The notes under the pieces were generated by a model. That model was not told where the DNA came from. It did not search any database and saw only the letters and a program-made list of their open reading frames with translations. This document shows, piece by piece, positions 23,607-30,751 of a stretch of DNA of 30,751 nt. Each line of letters starts with the position of its first letter. Position 1 is the stretch's first letter. The DNA is from Akkermansiaceae bacterium UBA7890 (lineage in GTDB: Bacteria; Verrucomicrobiota; Verrucomicrobiia; Verrucomicrobiales; Akkermansiaceae): assembly GCA_002501065.1 (NCBI GenBank), contig DLRK01000066.1, positions 25,510 through 56,260 of the forward strand. The letters are read 5' to 3'. Made by a program: the position numbers and the translations under genes.

Positions 23607-25076
23607 ATGTTCCGTATCAAAGGCGCCAAGGGCCGCGATCTCTGCGACTCTCATCTTGGCCACTCCCGTCGTGACTTCCTCCGTGTGGGAGGAGCCGGCA
23701 TGATGGGGATGTCCCTTAACAACATCCTGGCAGCCCAGGATCAATCGAAGGCAAGTCCGCATGCGGGCAAGGATGGGTGGGGCAAGGCCAAGAGCGTGAT
23801 CCTGCTTTACCTGCAGGGGGGGCCGAGTCACCTCGATCTCTGGGATCCCAAGGAAAACGTTCCGGATAAGATCCGTTCCGTCTTCAAGACCATTCCGACT
23901 CAGATCCCGGGGATCCACTTCACTGAGATCCTTCCCAAACTCGCCAAGGTGAACGATAAGTTCACCACGATCCGGTCGATGAGCTACACCCCTAACGGGC
24001 TTTTCAATCACACGGCCGCGATCTACCAGATCATGACGGGGTATACTACTGACAAGGTGAGTCCGTCAGGTCAGCTTGAGCCTCCTTCGCCGAAGGACTT
24101 CCCTAATTTCGGTTCAAACATCATTCGGTTCAGGCCCACGGAGGAGCCAATGCTCCCCTTCGTCATGCTGCCCCGTCCACTCCAGGAGAGCAATGTGGTG
24201 GGCAAGGGAGGGACCGCCGGCTTCCTGGGCAAGGCCTATGATCCCTACTACCTTTACCCGCCGGGGGATGATATGAAGATGAGCAAGATGGACGGGATCA
24301 GTGTGGAAGATCTGCAACTCCGTCCGGAAGTCTTTTCCACCCGTCTCCGCCGCCGTGCAAAGTTGCGTCAGACGATTGAGGGTCAGATGCCCGCCATCGA
24401 AAAAGCCGTCGAGAAGTACAACCTCGATAATTACTACGAGCAGGCTCTGAATCTGATCGTCTCGGGCAAGGCTCGTGAGGCGTTTGATCTGGAGATGGAG
24501 AGCGATGATCTGCGTGACCGCTACGGTCGAAACACCTTTGGACAGAGCTGTCTTCTGGCTCGCCGCCTGGTGGAAGCCGGCACCCGTGTGGTAGAGGTGG
24601 TCTGGCCCAAGGTAGCCAATTCCGACAACCACTCATGGGATCATCACAAGGATCTCAGCAAGCGCATGAAGACTCAATCGGGCCCCATGCTGGACGGTGG
24701 GTTGGCCACCCTGTTTGAGGATCTCGATGAACGTGGCATGCTTGACGAGACCCTGGTAGTGGCCATTGGGGAATTCGGCCGGGCTCCTGAGAAAGGGGTG
24801 AGCACCTCCGGTAACGGCAATAGTGCGGATGGCCGGGATCACTGGCCCTACTGCTATACATCCGTCATGGGGGGAGCGGGAATCAAGCGCGGATACGTGC
24901 ACGGGAAATCGGACAAGACGGGTTCCGCCCCGCTCGAGCTCCCGGTGCATCCGAGAGAGGTTCTCGCCACCATCTATCACAGCGTGGGAATCGATCCTGA
25001 GACAGTTGTCCTCAATCATCTCAAACAACCGCGTGAACTGGTCAAGGCCCAGGCGGTGGAGAAACTCTTTGCATAG
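23607..25076 (+). CDS. DUF1501 protein, Tat-exported, alkaline phosphatase/sulfatase-like superfamily
   Basis: 489 residues, normal length for the family. A twin-arginine signal SRRDFLRVGG (Arg21-Arg22) followed by a hydrophobic stretch indicates Tat export, which usually implies folding or cofactor loading in the cytoplasm. Family motifs include LQGGPSHLDLWDPK, NHTAAIYQIMTGY, an SDNHSWDHH segment near 340 and GEFGRAPE...GRDHWPYCYT toward the C-terminus. The His/Asp-rich positions fit a metal-dependent hydrolase fold. It is the second gene of the operon with the PSCyt/DUF1549/DUF1553 protein, a pairing seen many times per genome in Planctomycetes and Verrucomicrobiota. Enzyme activity and substrate are unknown. 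Confidence 0.94.
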   Translation: MFRIKGAKGRDLCDSHLGHSRRDFLRVGGAGMMGMSLNNILAAQDQSKASPHAGKDGWGKAKSVILLYLQGGPSHLDLWDPKENVPDKIRSVFKTIPTQIPGIHFTEILPKLAKVNDKFTTIRSMSYTPNGLFNHTAAIYQIMTGYTTDKVSPSGQLEPPSPKDFPNFGSNIIRFRPTEEPMLPFVMLPRPLQESNVVGKGGTAGFLGKAYDPYYLYPPGDDMKMSKMDGISVEDLQLRPEVFSTRLRRRAKLRQTIEGQMPAIEKAVEKYNLDNYYEQALNLIVSGKAREAFDLEMESDDLRDRYGRNTFGQSCLLARRLVEAGTRVVEVVWPKVANSDNHSWDHHKDLSKRMKTQSGPMLDGGLATLFEDLDERGMLDETLVVAIGEFGRAPEKGVSTSGNGNSADGRDHWPYCYTSVMGGAGIKRGYVHGKSDKTGSAPLELPVHPREVLATIYHSVGIDPETVVLNHLKQPRELVKAQAVEKLFA

Positions 25077-25160
25077 GAGAGAGGCGCCGCCTGCGGTGCT
25101 AATCGGTTGGAGTCCTCCACGGGGAAGGGCTGTGTTCCTGCCGGGACTCCTGTTGTTGGC

Positions 25161-25177
25161 GACTGGCTGGTCCAGTC
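25161..25177. terminator. Weak inverted repeat between convergent genes
   Basis: GACTGG (25161-25166) and CCAGTC (25172-25177) form a 6-bp stem with a 5-base loop in the 104-bp space between the DUF1501 stop and the Mrp stop (25181). There is no T-run on either side. A termination role is suggested only by its position. Confidence 0.25.
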
Positions 25178-25180
25178 AAT

Positions 25181-26233
25181 TCAAGCCGGAGCTGAGACTG
25201 GAAGGGCTTCCGCTGCCCGCTGGAAAGCCGCTGCGATGGGGGATTGGGATCCGTCCAGCAAAGCCACTGGCAGGCCGTCATCGCAGCGCTGTCTGGTATC
25301 AGGATCGAGGGGGATCTGAGCCAGCAGGGGGATATCCAAGAGTTCAGCTTCGCGCTGCCCTCCACCTTCTCCGAAGAGATGGTATCTTGTGCCGTGCTCA
25401 CATTCGAACCAGGACATGTTTTCGATGAGTCCGAGGATCCGGACATTCACCTTGGCAAACATGCTGATGGCTTTGCGGGCATCGATCAGGGCGACTTCCT
25501 GCGGAGTAGTGACCACGATTGCACCGTCGAGAGCGATGGTTTGCACGGTGGTCAGTTGAATGTCTCCTGTTCCGGGAGGAAGATCCAGAATGAGAACATC
25601 GAGTTCACCCCAGGCCACCCCCTGGAGAAACTGCTGGGTGTAACGGGTGGCAAGAGGGCCCCGGACGATGACGGGAGCATCGTCACCAAGAAGGAATCCC
25701 ATCGACATCAATTTGATGCCATGGGCTTCGATGGGAATGATGCGCTCCTTTGTGTCGGCCATGGGTTGTTGGTCGGTGGCGCCGAACATGAGGGCAATGG
25801 AGGGTCCGTAGAGATCGCAATCACAGAGCCCTACCTTCAGCCCCTGCCTGGAGAGGGTGACTGCAAGATTGGAGGAAACCGTAGACTTGCCCACTCCTCC
25901 TTTTCCGGAGGCCACTGCGATGATTCGCTTCACGCCGGGGATGGACTGGCTGTCGGTCGCTCCACCGGGTGTAGTTGCGTTGCCGGGGGGATCCTGAATA
26001 TCGATCCCGATCTGCACCTTTTCGGGATCGCCCGCGATTTCATCGAGGATCTCGTGGCACGCCTTGAAGATCTGCTCAGGAACCTCAGGGTCGCGGGTCT
26101 GTATCTGGATCCCCACTGACACCACCCCTTTTTCGATCAGGATCGATTTCACCAGGCCAAAGGAGACAATGTCCCGGGAAAATCCCGGGTATTTGACAAC
26201 AGAGAGAGCGTTGCGGATGGCGTCTTCGGTCAT
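25181..26233 (-). CDS. apbC: Mrp/ApbC-type P-loop iron-sulfur carrier ATPase
   Basis: 350 residues. A DUF59/MIP18 domain occupies about 1-80. A linker leads to the MinD/Mrp-type NTPase with the deviant Walker A GKGGVGKST starting at residue 110, then SSNLAVTLSRQGLKVGLCD, the Mrp signature region IILDLPPGTGD-like (LILDLPPGTGDIQLT) and ENMSWFECEH. Known members bind and transfer [4Fe-4S] clusters to apoproteins. The C-terminal CxxC that holds the bridging cluster reads CEHG here, so the second Cys is missing; some other lineages lack this motif as well. The frame extends to 26272 but homology starts at MTEDAIRNAL, so ATG 26233 is chosen. It lies 213 bp after rpoN on the same strand; cotranscription is uncertain because of inverted repeats between them. 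Confidence 0.93.
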   Translation of the reverse strand: MTEDAIRNALSVVKYPGFSRDIVSFGLVKSILIEKGVVSVGIQIQTRDPEVPEQIFKACHEILDEIAGDPEKVQIGIDIQDPPGNATTPGGATDSQSIPGVKRIIAVASGKGGVGKSTVSSNLAVTLSRQGLKVGLCDCDLYGPSIALMFGATDQQPMADTKERIIPIEAHGIKLMSMGFLLGDDAPVIVRGPLATRYTQQFLQGVAWGELDVLILDLPPGTGDIQLTTVQTIALDGAIVVTTPQEVALIDARKAISMFAKVNVRILGLIENMSWFECEHGTRYHLFGEGGGQREAELLDIPLLAQIPLDPDTRQRCDDGLPVALLDGSQSPIAAAFQRAAEALPVSAPA

Positions 26234-26333
26234 GTGAGAGAGGGTTGTCGGTGGCCGATGCAGGGTTGTCAAATCTTCCGCCGGAGAGAGTTGAATAATT
26301 GAAGATCAGGGTTGTTTTGCTTCAGCGTTTTCG

Positions 26334-26350
26334 ATGCCGGGAACCGGCAT
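26334..26350. repeat. Short inverted repeats in the rpoN-mrp gap
   Basis: ATGCCGG (26334-26340) and CCGGCAT (26344-26350) pair perfectly around GAA. A second small hairpin, CGACT/AGTCG, is at 26374-26387. Both are 60-115 bases after the rpoN stop on the minus strand. No T-run follows, so they may be RNA-processing or Rho-assisted sites; the rest of the 213-bp gap shows nothing else. Confidence 0.35.
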
Positions 26351-26446
26351 GACAGGAAGAGAGAAGGAGGCGCCGACTCTCCAGTCGAAGATCATGATCA
26401 GGGGCTCTCCTGGAATACGTCCCTGTCTGGTTAAGACGGGGTGAGC

Positions 26447-27838
26447 TCAATAGCTCCTCCGGAGGTGACTGGGCAGGATGTTGAGCTGCTCGCGGTACTT
26501 TGCCACGGTTCGGCGGGCCACCTTGATCCCCTGTCGGGAGAGGATCTTCTGGATGGCAGAGTCGGAAAGAGGCTTTTGCTGATCCTCGGCATTGACAATG
26601 GACTGGAGGGCCTCCCGGACCCCCTCGTTGGAAACCGTATGTCCTTCCGAGGTCTTATAGCCGGTGGCGAAGAACCGGCGCAATTCCATCACACCGTGAG
26701 GAGTACGGGCATGTTTGCCGGCCACCGCGCGTGAGACAGTAGCGGGGTGCACCTCGATGGCTTCTGCAACCTCGTTCATCGTGAGGGGTTTCAGGCTGCG
26801 CGGGCCGTGCTCAAGGAACTCGGTCTGATGTCTGATGATCTCCTCGGAGATGGCGAGGATGGTCGCCTGGCGCTGGTCGAGGGCTTTGATGAGGGTGCGG
26901 CCTTCGCGAAGCTGATTGCGCAGATAGGTGCGGAGTTTGCGGTCGGGGCTGGTCGCCACGAGATCCTTGTATGTATCACTCAGTCGGAGGCGGGGCAGGT
27001 ATTCGTTGGTGAGCACTGCGATCCAGTCGCCCTCACCGTCTTTCTCCAATGAGACATCAGGGATAATGTAGGGATTGCTGGACGGATCGAAGGAGGTCCC
27101 CGGAGCGGGATCAAGCTGGGCGATGTGGGTCGCGGCCTCTACCACCTCCTCGACACTCACGTTGAGTGCGCGTGCTATTTTCGGATAGTGTTTGCGTGCC
27201 AGTTCGTTGAGATGGTTCTCGACGATACGGAATTCCAGCGAGTCCAACCGGTTGGAGCGATGCAACTGCACGAGCAGGGATTCCTGGAGATCATCCACCG
27301 CGATTCCCGGTGGATCGAAGCTCTGAAGGATGGTTTTTGCGCGTTCCAGATCCTCGACCGGAATGCCCAGACAGCGACCGACTTCTGCAAGGGGTTCATC
27401 GAAATAGCCACGTTCGTCCATGTTGCCGATGAGAGCCAGCGCGGCGACCCGTAATTCATCGGGGGGGGCGGACAGATTGAGCTGATCGGCCAGGTGCTGC
27501 TGGAAGGTTTCCGGGCCTACGATGGAGCTGTAGAGGTGTTCCCGGCGCTCTTCGTCCTCCTGGCTGGACCCGTTGGTCCGCCGCTCCATGATGGCAAGTT
27601 CACGGAGATCATCGTCAGGTGATTCCACCAGTTCATCGGGATCTGCCTCCTTCTGGTCGAGGTCGTCGAGGGAGAGGGTGGACAGTTCGTGCTCCAGAAC
27701 CGGGTTGGTCTCAAGAAACTGGCGCAGCAACTGCTGCAGCTCCAGGGTGTTCGACTGCAGGATCTCCAGACTCTGGCGCATCTGAGGCGCGAGGGTCTGC
27801 GTCTGGCTGACGGTCTGGCTGAGGGAGGGTCCCGGCAT
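26447..27838 (-). CDS. rpoN: RNA polymerase sigma-54 factor
   Basis: 463 residues, typical for RpoN. Region I is Gln/Leu-rich (LSQTVSQTQTLAPQMRQSLE and ELQQLLRQFLETNPVLE, residues 6-49). An acidic region II follows (about 55-100). The core-binding domain is in the middle (FQQHLADQLNL..., FDPPGIAVDDLQESLL). The DNA-binding region has a helix-turn-helix (LTMNEVAEAIEVHPATVSRAVAGK) and the diagnostic RpoN box ARRTVAKYRE near the C-terminus, which recognises the -24 element. Initiation from sigma-54 promoters requires an AAA+ enhancer-binding protein, none of which is in this window. ATG 27838 directly precedes region I. A sigma-54-like promoter motif lies about 60 bp upstream on the same strand. 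Confidence 0.97.
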   Translation of the reverse strand: MPGPSLSQTVSQTQTLAPQMRQSLEILQSNTLELQQLLRQFLETNPVLEHELSTLSLDDLDQKEADPDELVESPDDDLRELAIMERRTNGSSQEDEERREHLYSSIVGPETFQQHLADQLNLSAPPDELRVAALALIGNMDERGYFDEPLAEVGRCLGIPVEDLERAKTILQSFDPPGIAVDDLQESLLVQLHRSNRLDSLEFRIVENHLNELARKHYPKIARALNVSVEEVVEAATHIAQLDPAPGTSFDPSSNPYIIPDVSLEKDGEGDWIAVLTNEYLPRLRLSDTYKDLVATSPDRKLRTYLRNQLREGRTLIKALDQRQATILAISEEIIRHQTEFLEHGPRSLKPLTMNEVAEAIEVHPATVSRAVAGKHARTPHGVMELRRFFATGYKTSEGHTVSNEGVREALQSIVNAEDQQKPLSDSAIQKILSRQGIKVARRTVAKYREQLNILPSHLRRSY

Positions 27839-27897
27839 TACATGTTGAACTGCAACACCACCATGGCACTTCTTTTTCGAGACGCGAGCGTTTTCGA

Positions 27898-27913
27898 AGC
27901 AGCATTTATGCCA
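27898..27913 (-). promoter_or_regulatory. Candidate sigma-54 (-24/-12) promoter upstream of rpoN
   Basis: On the minus strand the sequence reads TGGCATAAATGCTGCT. The consensus is TGGCAC-R-N4-TTGCW. It has the invariant GG and GC with exact 10-base spacing and departs at two positions (C to T, T to C). Predicted transcription would begin near 27886-27888, about 50 bases before the rpoN ATG. This would make rpoN autoregulated. It is based on one motif match. Confidence 0.4.
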
Positions 27914-28213
27914 ATCCCATCAGTTTCATGCGATTCCTTTCAGAGATGATGTTTGGGGGCAATTGGCTGTGTCTTTCTTGGCGGCGATTCGTGACCGGAA
28001 CTACGCTGACGAAGGATTCCATCGGGTTTGGGGTTTCGTGGATTTGGCCACCTCACCGCACAACCTCAACGGAGGTGTCGACCTTCCTGACGTTTGGTTA
28101 GCTGGGCTTGAACGCAGGTTGGGAGCATTGTGCGCGTTTGAGAATGAAGGGTGGAATTCGGCTGCGCGGGGGTGGCGTGCATGCGGTGGCGATTCCAGCT
28201 CCAGGGTGGGTAG

Positions 28214-28244
28214 TTGGCTGATTGTGAGGCAGTAAAAATATATT
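28214..28244 (+). promoter_or_regulatory. Possible sigma-70-type promoter of guaBA
   Basis: TTGGCT (28214-28219) and TATATT (28239-28244) are separated by 19 bases, longer than the usual 17. The -10 element lies in the only markedly AT-rich patch before guaB and 57 bases from its ATG. Confidence 0.25.
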
Positions 28245-28301
28245 CAGAAGCTTTCGCTGGATCGGGCTTGCCAATACTGTGGAGCTTCTATTCACTCGCT
28301 C

Positions 28302-29756
28302 ATGGCGGAATTGACTCTGGGACTGTCCTTTGACGACGTACTTCTGGTGCCCAAGAAGAGTGGGGTTTTGCCCACTGAAGCGCGGCTGGACACGGCACTC
28401 ACCGAGGAAATCGCCCTCAAGATTCCCGTGATTTCCGCGGCCATGGACACGGTTTCGGAGTCAGAACTTGCCGTGGCTCTCGCTCGGGAAGGGGGAATGG
28501 CGGTTATTCATCGAGCCTGTTCGGTGGAGGAGGAGGCGGAGATGGTCACCCGGGTTAAACGCTCGGAGAGCGCTGTTATCCAGAAACCAATGACGGTGAG
28601 GAGCGATACCACCATCGAGGATCTCAAGAGCATCATGGGGGAGCAGGGTTTCTCTGGATTTCCGGTGGTTGATGAAGAGGGCGTTCTGGTCGGAATGGTG
28701 ACGGGTCGGGACATCCGTCACTTTGCCGATGATGCGGCCAAGGTGGGGGATGTCATGACCCGTGGGGACAAGCTGGTTACGGGGGGGCCCGAGACCACTC
28801 CCGAGGCAGCCCGCCGGATTCTCTATGAGCACCGCATTGAGAAACTGCCTCTCGTTGACGCCGAGGGGCGGTTGGCAGGATTGATCACCGGCGGCGACAT
28901 TGAAAAACAGATCACTTTTGTGGATGCAGCCAAGGATCCGAATGGCCAACTGCGCTGTGGTGCGGCCATCGGGGTGGGAGTGGAGTGGAAGGAGCGGGCG
29001 CAGGCGGTGATTGATGCTGGTGCAGACGCCCTCTTTATTGATGCCGCGACGGGGCATACCTCGCGTGTTCTCCAGGTGGTGGAGGAACTGGCAACTCTTT
29101 CGGACCGACCGGTGGTGGCGGGTAACGTGGTGACGGAGCAGGGCGCACGCGACCTTGTCTCGGCAGGTGCCCGGGCAGTGAAGGTGGGAGTGGGTCCCGG
29201 ATCGATTTGTACCACTCGCGTGATTGCCGGGGTGGGCATGCCGCAGTTCACGGCCATTCAGAATGTGGCTCCGTGGTGCCGGGAAAATGGTGTGCCCGTG
29301 ATCGCGGACGGGGGAATACGTTACTCCGGTGATATCGTGAAGGCCCTGGCGGCCGGTGCGGATATCGTCATGCTGGGATCGGTCCTGGCGGGCACCCGCG
29401 AGAGTCCAGGGTTAACCGTTCACTTTCAGGGACGCCGCTTCAAGACCTACCGGGGGATGGGATCTCTGGGCGCCATGATGAAGGGTTCCGGCGACCGCTA
29501 CGGGCAGGGCGCCAGTGGTAAACTGGTGGCGGAAGGAGTGGAGGGGCGTGTGCCCTACAAGGGCCCACTGTCCGATGTGGTCTATCAACTTATGGGGGGA
29601 CTCAGGTCGGGGATGGGATACGTGGGAGCGGAAAATCTGGGAGTCCTGCGCTCACAGTGCGAGTTTGTGCGGATCACGCCGGGCGGATTGCGTGAGAGTC
29701 ATACCCACGACATTGTCATCACGCAGGAACCTACCAATTATCAACCGATCAGTTAG
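28302..29756 (+). CDS. guaB: Inosine-5'-monophosphate dehydrogenase
   Basis: 484 residues, standard length. It oxidises IMP to XMP with NAD+, the first committed step of GMP synthesis, in the cytoplasm. The (beta/alpha)8 barrel begins with LTLGLSFDDVLLVP and AAMDTVSESE. Two CBS domains are inserted at about 93-137 and 150-202. The active-site loop GPGSICTTR carries the catalytic Cys303. IMP-binding VIADGGIRYSGD, the YRGMGSLGAM segment and the flap with RVPYKG follow; the C-terminus has MGYVGA and the family's SHTHDI-like tail (ESHTHDIVIT). ATG 28302 lacks a close Shine-Dalgarno sequence. guaA follows 35 bp downstream, forming a guaBA operon. Confidence 0.98.
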   Translation: MAELTLGLSFDDVLLVPKKSGVLPTEARLDTALTEEIALKIPVISAAMDTVSESELAVALAREGGMAVIHRACSVEEEAEMVTRVKRSESAVIQKPMTVRSDTTIEDLKSIMGEQGFSGFPVVDEEGVLVGMVTGRDIRHFADDAAKVGDVMTRGDKLVTGGPETTPEAARRILYEHRIEKLPLVDAEGRLAGLITGGDIEKQITFVDAAKDPNGQLRCGAAIGVGVEWKERAQAVIDAGADALFIDAATGHTSRVLQVVEELATLSDRPVVAGNVVTEQGARDLVSAGARAVKVGVGPGSICTTRVIAGVGMPQFTAIQNVAPWCRENGVPVIADGGIRYSGDIVKALAAGADIVMLGSVLAGTRESPGLTVHFQGRRFKTYRGMGSLGAMMKGSGDRYGQGASGKLVAEGVEGRVPYKGPLSDVVYQLMGGLRSGMGYVGAENLGVLRSQCEFVRITPGGLRESHTHDIVITQEPTNYQPIS

Positions 29757-29791
29757 GAACGGATTGGGGATTAGTTATCGAGGTTACGATC

Positions 29792-30751
29792 ATGGAAGAG
29801 AACAGGCACGTCGCAGTTGTTGATTTTGGGTCGCAGTATACGCAGCTCATCGTGCGGCGGGTACGGGAGCTGGGGTTCTTCGCCAGGCTCTATGCTCTGG
29901 AAGAATTTGATGAACTTGGGAAGCCGGGTGCCATCATCCTCTCGGGGGGGCCCAGGAGTACCAGCGAAGAGGACGCTCCTGACATCGATTTCGGACGGTT
30001 ACAGGATTACGGAGTTCCCGTGCTCGGTATCTGCTATGGGATGCAGTTGCTCAATATCAAGTTTGGCGGGAATGTGCAGGCCAGCGACCATCGCGAATAT
30101 GGGCCCGCGGTGCTGAAGCCGGAGCAACAGGAAGGACTCTTCGAGGGGATCTCCCAGGAGTCGCAGGTGTGGATGAGCCACTCGGATACAGTCAACGATC
30201 TGGCTGGGAACTGCCGGGTGATTGCCCGCAATCAGCATGGTACGCCGGTGAGCCTGCAGTGGGGCGAGCGCTATTTTGGGATTCAATTCCATCCGGAAGT
30301 GACTCACAGCCATGAAGGCCTGAGGGTCCTGAATAATTTTCTGCTACGGGCCGACTCGCTGCAGGAATTCCGTATCGAGGATTTCAAGCGTGAACTTCTG
30401 GAAGAGATCCGGGAGAGAGTTGGCGAAAAGCAGGTTGTGTGCGGTGTGAGCGGTGGAGTGGACAGCACCGTGCTGGCAGTTCTCCTGAAGGAGGCTGGAA
30501 TCAAGATGCGGGCCATCTTCGTCGATCACGGGCTTCTGCGGAAGGATGAGGGGGATGAGGTGCGGAAGAACTTTCACCGGATGGGAGTGGACATCGAGAC
30601 GGTGGAGGCCTCGGAGCGCTTCCTGGGCGATTTGGCCGGGGTGACTGACCCGGAGGCCAAGCGTGAAATCATCGGAAACCTGTTCATCGAGGTCTTCTGG
30701 GATTCGGTGGGAGACGCCGATATGCTGGCGCAGGGCACACTCTACCCGGAT
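29792..30751 (+). CDS. guaA: GMP synthase (glutamine-hydrolysing), 5' part, cut by the window edge
   Basis: The reading frame is open for 320 codons to the last base; full-length GuaA is usually 510-530 residues, so roughly the last 200 lie outside. It converts XMP to GMP using glutamine and ATP. The N-terminal class I glutamine amidotransferase domain shows VVDFGSQYTQL, LSGGPRS, the nucleophile Cys81 in GICYGMQ, and His167/Glu169 in FHPEVTHS. The ATP-pyrophosphatase domain follows with the PP-loop SGGVDST at 220-226. A GAGG Shine-Dalgarno sequence (29780-29783) stands 8 bases before the ATG. It is cotranscribed with guaB. No frameshift is seen. Confidence 0.97.
   Translation, partial: MEENRHVAVVDFGSQYTQLIVRRVRELGFFARLYALEEFDELGKPGAIILSGGPRSTSEEDAPDIDFGRLQDYGVPVLGICYGMQLLNIKFGGNVQASDHREYGPAVLKPEQQEGLFEGISQESQVWMSHSDTVNDLAGNCRVIARNQHGTPVSLQWGERYFGIQFHPEVTHSHEGLRVLNNFLLRADSLQEFRIEDFKRELLEEIRERVGEKQVVCGVSGGVDSTVLAVLLKEAGIKMRAIFVDHGLLRKDEGDEVRKNFHRMGVDIETVEASERFLGDLAGVTDPEAKREIIGNLFIEVFWDSVGDADMLAQGTLYPD

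Larger units (their letters stand above)
27839..28301. other. Divergent intergenic region, 463 bp
   Basis: It separates rpoN (minus) from guaB (plus). It contains the -24/-12-like site at 27898-27913. A 90-codon open frame (27963-28235, TTG start, Trp-rich) fills much of the space, but its codon bias is weak and I recognise nothing in it. It could include a guaB leader; I could not identify a known riboswitch or a tRNA. Confidence 0.5.

Noticed and set aside
27864..27879. TGGCAC on the plus strand as a sigma-54 -24 element
   Set aside because: The -12 GC is missing at the required 10-base spacing (TC instead), and it points to guaB more than 400 bp away.
27963..28235. 90-codon plus-strand open frame between rpoN and guaB
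   Set aside because: TTG start without a ribosome-binding site, only moderate G/C at third positions, and no recognisable domain. Kept as a possibility in the intergenic entry but not called as a gene.
1..30751. CRISPR array, integrase, transposase, toxin-antitoxin or phage defence genes
   Set aside because: Nothing matching spaced direct repeats or the hallmark motifs of these families was seen. The SNF2 protein alone, without methylase or phospholipase D partners, does not support a DISARM-like defence system.

Overview
The window looks like a chromosomal segment from a member of the Verrucomicrobiota, or a close relative in the PVC group. The evidence is its gene families: planctomycete-type cytochrome domains (PSCyt1, DUF1549/DUF1553) beside a DUF1501 protein, a Rhodopirellula-type ECF sigma factor divergent from a Ser/Thr kinase fused to WD40 repeats, a secreted ThuA-like protein, and a SNF2 helicase with a SWIM-like N-terminus. 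Base composition is GC-rich and fairly uniform. Most genes lack a clear Shine-Dalgarno sequence. I see no insertion sequence, phage gene, CRISPR array, rRNA or tRNA.

Layout, left to right. 48-3566 (+): large SNF2-family ATPase. 3953-4987 (+): exported c-type cytochrome/LRR protein. 5091-7123 (-): an ECF sigma factor followed by a membrane-anchored protein built of about 32-residue 'DPxxAxxW' repeats. Divergent from these, 7266-10712 (+) encodes a transmembrane Ser/Thr kinase with a C-terminal WD40 region. A long minus-strand block (10702-18041) reads, in transcription order: a two-TM membrane protein, an ABC ATPase, a MacB/LolC-type permease and a ZnuA-like lipoprotein (tightly coupled, likely one metal-transport operon); then a ThuA-like protein closed by a clear intrinsic terminator; then an aldo/keto reductase, a previously easy-to-miss small His-rich ORF and a secreted HExxH metallopeptidase, linked by overlapping reading frames. 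18439-25076 (+): a two-gene PSCyt/DUF1549/DUF1553 plus DUF1501 operon. 25181-27838 (-): Mrp/ApbC Fe-S carrier ATPase and RpoN (sigma-54). 28302 to the right edge (+): guaB and the first 320 codons of guaA, which is cut by the window edge.

How the parts may work together. The ECF sigma/repeat protein/kinase cluster is probably a signal-transduction module. The four-gene 13971-18041 cluster combines a zinc-type binding lipoprotein with a MacB/LolCDE-type ABC engine instead of a ZnuB-type permease, which makes it the most system-like item here. The PSCyt/DUF1501 pair is a widespread but poorly understood surface or periplasmic system of this phylum. guaBA is ordinary GMP biosynthesis. A -24/-12-type sequence lies directly upstream of rpoN and suggests possible autoregulation.

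Assignments are by motif reading only; no database search was possible.
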